This document shows positions 15,785 through 19,089 of a stretch of 19,089 nucleotides of DNA, in pieces. The stretch spans positions 32,705 to 51,793 of the forward strand of contig DFXX01000117.1 of NCBI GenBank assembly GCA_002381765.1, given 5' to 3'. The DNA comes from Bacteriovoracaceae bacterium UBA4097 (GTDB lineage: Bacteria; Bdellovibrionota; Bacteriovoracia; Bacteriovoracales; Bacteriovoracaceae). The notes beneath the pieces were generated by a model, which worked only from the letters and a program-made list of their open reading frames with translations, made no database searches and was not told the DNA's origin. How positions within the stretch are numbered: the first letter of the stretch is position 1; every line of letters starts with the position of its first letter. The position numbers were made by a program, and so were the translations under genes.

Positions 15785-16468
15785 ATGAAGAAGCTTCATC
15801 TGCCTTATGTAAAACTGCCTAGTGAGTTCATCACCTTGCTAAAAACTAATCTCTCATCTTCATCATTCTCTATCTTTGAAGTCATTCGCCCCTTTGGTGC
15901 CCAGTATCGAATTTTAGAGAAGGCTTTCCAGGAGTTTGATGATGGAAGAGGCCTCGAAAAGCTCTCGACCGCTTTGGGTTGGGCAAACTTCCGCGACCGC
16001 ATGGCAAGCCTCTATGTCTATAAAGCGATTTATGGGGATTACCCTAGTAAAACCGATATGGAATTAGTGGAAGATATCAAACGAGTCGAGACTAGTTTCT
16101 CTGCTCATAGTGTTCATGGTTACTCCCGGCTTTTTCTCTTAGGATTTTACTTAAAGCTCGCCAATATCCAGATTCAAACCCGACAGGATAATCAGTTTCT
16201 TGAAGTCCGCATTCCCGATGGTGTTTTAAACGCTTTAAAGCTCTCTCAAGGCCGCTCGGAAAAAATCGACTGGCTGATTCTTATAACCATGCATCTCGTG
16301 AATGCACTGGAAGAGAAGGTTCTGATAAATCTTCTTTTGAGTGGGAAAACATTTGAAGACATCTATTCACTGCTCAGTAAGGAAGACCGGGAGATGATGC
16401 ATGAGAATCTTCTGGCCTATGGGGCAAGTATCAATGAGCCGGACATTTTCCTCTATGAAAAGGTGTGA
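15785..16468 (+). CDS. Unknown protein preceding the CpaF ATPase
   Basis: A 227-residue cytosolic product, not recognised. It has no signal peptide; one hydrophobic helix (LFLLGFYLKLANIQI, near 117-131) is too polar around it for a clear membrane span. No cysteine is present. GGAG lies 3 bases before the ATG at 15785. The cpaF-like gene starts 3 bases after its stop with an SD inside this gene, so the two are cotranscribed and probably made in similar amounts. A partner or adaptor of the ATPase is a reasonable guess from position, but nothing in the sequence confirms it. Confidence 0.75.
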   Translation: MKKLHLPYVKLPSEFITLLKTNLSSSSFSIFEVIRPFGAQYRILEKAFQEFDDGRGLEKLSTALGWANFRDRMASLYVYKAIYGDYPSKTDMELVEDIKRVETSFSAHSVHGYSRLFLLGFYLKLANIQIQTRQDNQFLEVRIPDGVLNALKLSQGRSEKIDWLILITMHLVNALEEKVLINLLLSGKTFEDIYSLLSKEDREMMHENLLAYGASINEPDIFLYEKV

Positions 16469-16471
16469 TCC

Positions 16472-17503
16472 ATGAGTAAGAACAGAATACATGATCTGAT
16501 TGAGGAGATCTCTAAGAAAGCAGGCATTTCTGAGGTCATTATCAACAGTACGGATAATGTCTATGTGGAAAAAGATGGCGAGCTTATCAGGATTGATATT
16601 AAACTCAGCCCGGAGGAGATTGAAAACTTCTGTCAAGAAGTTGCAAGCTATAACCGCAAAGAGTTCTCACCTAAAACTCCAATCCTGGATGGAAATCTCG
16701 CAGATGGATCTCGCGTGAACTTCATTCATAAAGACTACACCAAATCAACTCATGCCATAACCATTCGTAGGTATTCTCCCAGTATCAAAAATCTGGATAG
16801 CTCCCCCAATATCTTTGGACTCTCTGAAGAGTGGGTGCGCTTTTTAAAAATTATGGTCAAGGCCCGGGTCAATATCATCGTATCCGGTGGCACGGGAGTA
16901 GGTAAGACGACATTCCTCAATCTCTTACTCCAGGAAATCCCCTCAAAAGAGAGAGTCATCACCATTGAGGACACTAGAGAGCTTCAGTTTAATCTTCCCA
17001 ATGTGGTTCGGCTGGAAGCTCGCCCAAGTATAGGCAATCAAGCGGGACTCATGATCCGGGATCTACTAAAAAATACTCTGCGTATGCGGCCTGACCGTAT
17101 CATTGTGGGTGAGGTGAGAGGGGGCGAGGTCTTTGATCTTCTCCAGGCCATGAACACGGGCCATGAGGGTTCTATGACTTCAGTTCACTCCAATTCCCCT
17201 GGGGAGTGCCTTAACCGTTTAGAGAATCTCTTTCTTCTCTCGGGCTTTGATATTCCCATGCGGGCCCTTCGTTATCAAATCAGCTCGGCGGTGGATTACA
17301 TCATCCAAATCCGTCGTGATAAAAGTGGCACTCGCATCGTAAGTCAGATAAGTGAGATCGCTGGCATGGAAGGGGAGCGCATCCTTATGCAGGATGTGGG
17401 TGTTCTTAAAGATGGCGAATTCAAGTTCACGGGTCTCGTTCCATCAGGAGTGGCCAAGCTTCATAAGGCAGGACTTCCGAAGGATTTCTTCGTCGGTGCT
17501 TAA
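16472..17503 (+). CDS. CpaF/VirB11-type secretion ATPase
   Basis: Hexameric ATPases of this family power Tad pili and type II/IV secretion from the cytosolic face of the inner membrane. At 343 residues it is shorter than CpaF of Tad loci (usually over 400) and near VirB11/TrbB length. Motifs in order: Walker A GGTGVGKTT (139-147), Asp box ITIEDTRELQ (163-172), Walker B RIIVGEVRGGE (209-219) and His box GHEGSMTSVHS (230-240), all intact. The N-terminal domain (1-110) is present. No platform, pilin or secretin gene is in this window, so the machine it drives is unknown; it may act in trans. AAGGTG lies 7 bases before the ATG. The stop runs into the A-rich arm of a hairpin terminator. Confidence 0.93.
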   Translation: MSKNRIHDLIEEISKKAGISEVIINSTDNVYVEKDGELIRIDIKLSPEEIENFCQEVASYNRKEFSPKTPILDGNLADGSRVNFIHKDYTKSTHAITIRRYSPSIKNLDSSPNIFGLSEEWVRFLKIMVKARVNIIVSGGTGVGKTTFLNLLLQEIPSKERVITIEDTRELQFNLPNVVRLEARPSIGNQAGLMIRDLLKNTLRMRPDRIIVGEVRGGEVFDLLQAMNTGHEGSMTSVHSNSPGECLNRLENLFLLSGFDIPMRALRYQISSAVDYIIQIRRDKSGTRIVSQISEIAGMEGERILMQDVGVLKDGEFKFTGLVPSGVAKLHKAGLPKDFFVGA

Positions 17504-17535
17504 AAAAAGAGGGCCAATTAGGCCCTCTAGATTTT
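17502..17535. terminator. Hairpin terminator between cpaF and the 41-codon minigene
   Basis: An 8-bp stem AGAGGGCC/GGCCCTCT (17508-17515 with 17521-17528) with loop AATTA. On the minus strand it is followed by seven T (17508-17502), a strong U-tract, so it mainly serves the minigene. On the plus strand only AGATTTT follows, giving weaker termination for cpaF. Confidence 0.8.
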
Positions 17536-17659
17536 AAAGCGATAATTCAATTCTTTTATCTTTACCCTTCTCTTTCTCTTTACCACCCCCGTGACCATCA
17601 CAGGCAAGAGCTCCAAGAGAGAAAACGCAGACAACGATAGCAAGTAGAAGTTTATTCAT
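17534..17659 (-). CDS. Minigene for a 41-residue exported Gly/Lys/Glu-rich peptide
   Basis: Translating the minus strand from the ATG at 17659 gives 41 residues. The N-terminus is a signal peptide (MNKLLLAIVVCVFSLGALA) with an ALA signal peptidase I site, then CDGHGGG and the charged KEKEKGKDKR, ending IELSL. C20 directly after the cleavage site recalls a lipoprotein, but the -3 to -1 residues (ALA) do not fit a lipobox well. The coding case rests on context: an extended -10 (TGGTATAAT), GGAGG 4 bases before the ATG, and a hairpin with a seven-base T-run just past the stop. The mature peptide would be about 22 residues. I do not recognise a family; roles such as metal binding or envelope stress peptide are speculation. 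Confidence 0.72.
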   Translation of the reverse strand: MNKLLLAIVVCVFSLGALACDGHGGGKEKEKGKDKRIELSL

Positions 17660-17676
17660 AGGACCTCCGTAATAAG

Positions 17677-17685
17677 ATTATACCA
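17677..17685 (-). promoter_or_regulatory. Extended -10 promoter of the minigene
   Basis: On the minus strand TGG TATAAT (17685-17677) forms a perfect -10 with a TGn extension. Transcription would start near 17670, leaving a leader of about 11 bases that carries the GGAGG (17668-17664). No good -35 is visible, as is usual for extended -10 promoters. It lies between the hemE stop and the minigene. Confidence 0.6.
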
Positions 17686-17690
17686 TTGTC

Positions 17691-18716
17691 TTAAAGAATT
17701 TTCTCAGATTGTATTAATTTCACTAACTTCCGAACATTTTCTTCCGGCGTCTCAATCAAGACCCCATGACCAAGACCCGCTACCCAACGTTTAAAATCTA
17801 GTCCACGCTCTCTTAAATCATTGTAGTAAGCGTGGGCCTTCTTCTCTAAGAGATCCCAAGAGAGGTGCAGCCAAGCGGGGTCGAAGTTTCCTTGCACGAA
17901 TACGTGAGGAGGAAGTAGCTTCTGAATTTCCACGAGGTCACATCTCCAATCTACACCGATCACATCGATATGAGTGAGATCAAGGGCCTTAAGATGATGA
18001 GACTGAGTATGCTTAGAGTAGTAAATGACCTTAGTGTTTGGTGACTTCGCTTTGAAATCTTTTAAAAGTGTTGTGATCTTAGGAACCACTAGTTCCTTAT
18101 AGTCCTGAGGAGAAAGCTCGCCAGCAGCTGTATCAAAGAGGGCCACAGCTTGCGCTCCATTCTCGGCTTGAATCAGCATCTCTTGCAGAAGTTCTGGCAG
18201 AAGGATTTTAGTGAAAGCTTCAAAGCGCCCGTCATAGAGACCTTTCTTGGCAGAAACTAAATTTCCAGCATGAGAGCCTTCCACGGCGTAAGTGTAAAGA
18301 GTGAAGGGTGCTCCCACAAAGCCTAAGAGGGTTACGTCTTTAGGTAATCTCTCTCTTAGTAGTTTGCACGCCTCACCTTGAAAGGCGAAGAATTCACGAG
18401 CGGGCTTAATGACTTTGAGTTTTTTAATGTCTTCGGTTGATTCAAGATGCCACTCTAATTTTGGTGGACCTGATTTATATGAGAGACCCATGCCTAATTG
18501 CTCAAGCGGGAATAAAAGGTCTGAGAACAGAATGGCAGCATTGAACTTAAAGTCTTGAATGGGTCCAAGGGTAACTTCGCAAGCGAGCTCCGGCGACTTA
18601 CACATGGTCATGAAGTCAGAGTCTTTTTTGATTCCCTGATAGTGAGAGTGATAGCGGCCGGCCTGTCTCATAAACCAAACGGGAAGAGTTGAACTTCTGT
18701 TTTCAAAGATATCCAT
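17691..18716 (-). CDS. hemE: Uroporphyrinogen decarboxylase
   Basis: Converts uroporphyrinogen III to coproporphyrinogen III in cytosolic haem synthesis by removing four acetate carboxyl groups. At 341 residues it has the normal length. The N-terminal signature PVWFMRQAGRY (12-22) contains the substrate-binding arginines R17 and R21; FNAAILFSDLL (58-68) carries the catalytic aspartate D66; FVGAPFTLYTYAVEG and GLGHGVLIETPEENV are also typical. The usual YLPEY after the signature is HSHYQ here, a small deviation. The start lies 1 base after the stop of the response regulator gene, with AAGGA 7 bases upstream inside it, so the two are cotranscribed and probably coupled. A new promoter and the minigene follow it. 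Confidence 0.96.
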   Translation of the reverse strand: MDIFENRSSTLPVWFMRQAGRYHSHYQGIKKDSDFMTMCKSPELACEVTLGPIQDFKFNAAILFSDLLFPLEQLGMGLSYKSGPPKLEWHLESTEDIKKLKVIKPAREFFAFQGEACKLLRERLPKDVTLLGFVGAPFTLYTYAVEGSHAGNLVSAKKGLYDGRFEAFTKILLPELLQEMLIQAENGAQAVALFDTAAGELSPQDYKELVVPKITTLLKDFKAKSPNTKVIYYSKHTQSHHLKALDLTHIDVIGVDWRCDLVEIQKLLPPHVFVQGNFDPAWLHLSWDLLEKKAHAYYNDLRERGLDFKRWVAGLGHGVLIETPEENVRKLVKLIQSEKIL

Positions 18717-18717
18717 G

Positions 18718-19089
18718 TTATTGTCCTTTAAGTTCTAATTTATAACCAATGCCTCTAACAGAAGTGATCTTAAGCTCTGAGTTTTGATCAGAGTCGGCCC
18801 ACTTCCTGAGTTTTACTATATAATTATCAATGGTGCGATTAGTGGGGAAGCTATTTTCTCCCCAGATATTTTCAATCATTTCATCCCGAGCGACTACATC
18901 GTTTTTCTTCTCGAGCAGAAGTTCCAAAATAGCGCATTCTTTCTGACCGAGTGAGGAGATGATGCCATCGGCGTCCTGAATTTCAAAACGTTTGGGCCAG
19001 AAGATGAGTTTTCCAAAGCGGTACTCATCGGGATTATGTAGCGTGATTTGGCGAGATTTTAGGATGCGGTCCAGCCGCAAAGTGAGCTC
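18718..19089 (-). CDS. OmpR/PhoB-type DNA-binding protein, C-terminal part, cut by window end
   Basis: The last 124 codons of a gene that continues beyond the window; the frame is open to the edge, so the TTG at 19080 is not a convincing start. The visible part is a winged-helix transcriptional output domain: FGKLIFWPKRFEI, then LGQKECAILELLLEKKNDVVARDEMIENIWG, the recognition region TNRTIDNYIVKLRKW, and the wing ITSVRGIGYKLE. In the OmpR/PhoB family this domain follows a phosphoacceptor receiver domain, which would lie outside the window. Its stop is 1 base before hemE. A role in controlling haem synthesis or respiration is suggested only by this linkage. Confidence 0.88.
   Translation of the reverse strand, partial: ELTLRLDRILKSRQITLHNPDEYRFGKLIFWPKRFEIQDADGIISSLGQKECAILELLLEKKNDVVARDEMIENIWGENSFPTNRTIDNYIVKLRKWADSDQNSELKITSVRGIGYKLELKGQ

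Overview
The window comes from a Gram-negative bacterium of moderate GC content (mid-40s per cent, judged by eye). The mix of many signal-peptide proteins of unknown family, an orphan CpaF-type ATPase, a FecR-domain protein and a type III polyketide synthase would fit a Bdellovibrionota member, such as a Bacteriovorax or Peredibacter relative. That placement is an inference from gene content and general sequence character; no single gene proves it. Genes are densely packed, often overlapping, and lie on both strands. I see no insertion sequence, prophage, tRNA, rRNA or CRISPR array.

Layout. Bases 1-278 hold the N-terminal end of rarA (minus strand). It is divergent from rpsU (415-627), which has a good promoter and a 12-bp hairpin terminator. 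Two minus-strand genes of unknown function follow (680-2011). The plus-strand operon at 2182-4458 encodes a type III polyketide synthase, a small membrane protein and a UbiG-like methyltransferase. It shares a strong bidirectional terminator with ileS (4494-7634, minus), a long type-2 isoleucyl-tRNA synthetase. A tightly overlapping plus-strand operon (7745-10288) encodes a FecR-domain exported protein, a Maf nucleotide pyrophosphatase and a small exported protein. It faces a 60-aa minus-strand ORF (10285-10467), whose leader can fold in two mutually exclusive ways.

The 302-base gap at 10468-10769 contains that leader, a 22-base imperfect palindrome and a TATAAT element in front of an exported eight-cysteine protein (10770-12317). 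A HAD phosphatase (12314-12970, minus) and a large cytosolic protein resembling DUF6178 (13078-14802) follow. Next come two overlapping minus-strand unknowns (14799-15666), divergent from a two-gene operon of an unknown protein and a CpaF/VirB11-type ATPase (15785-17503). Between cpaF and hemE lies a complete 41-codon minigene for an exported peptide (17534-17659, minus), with its own extended -10, GGAGG site and U-tract terminator. hemE (17691-18716, minus) is coupled to the C-terminal half of an OmpR/PhoB-type response regulator that runs off the window end.

The most interesting unit is the polyketide operon. Its second protein has a duplicated D-E-x2-H ... E-x3-H pattern in a four-helix membrane protein. 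My working hypothesis is a pathway in which a type III PKS makes a ring lipid, a membrane enzyme (possibly metal-dependent) modifies it, and a UbiG-type enzyme O-methylates it. The second most interesting is the uncatalogued 41-codon exported-peptide minigene.
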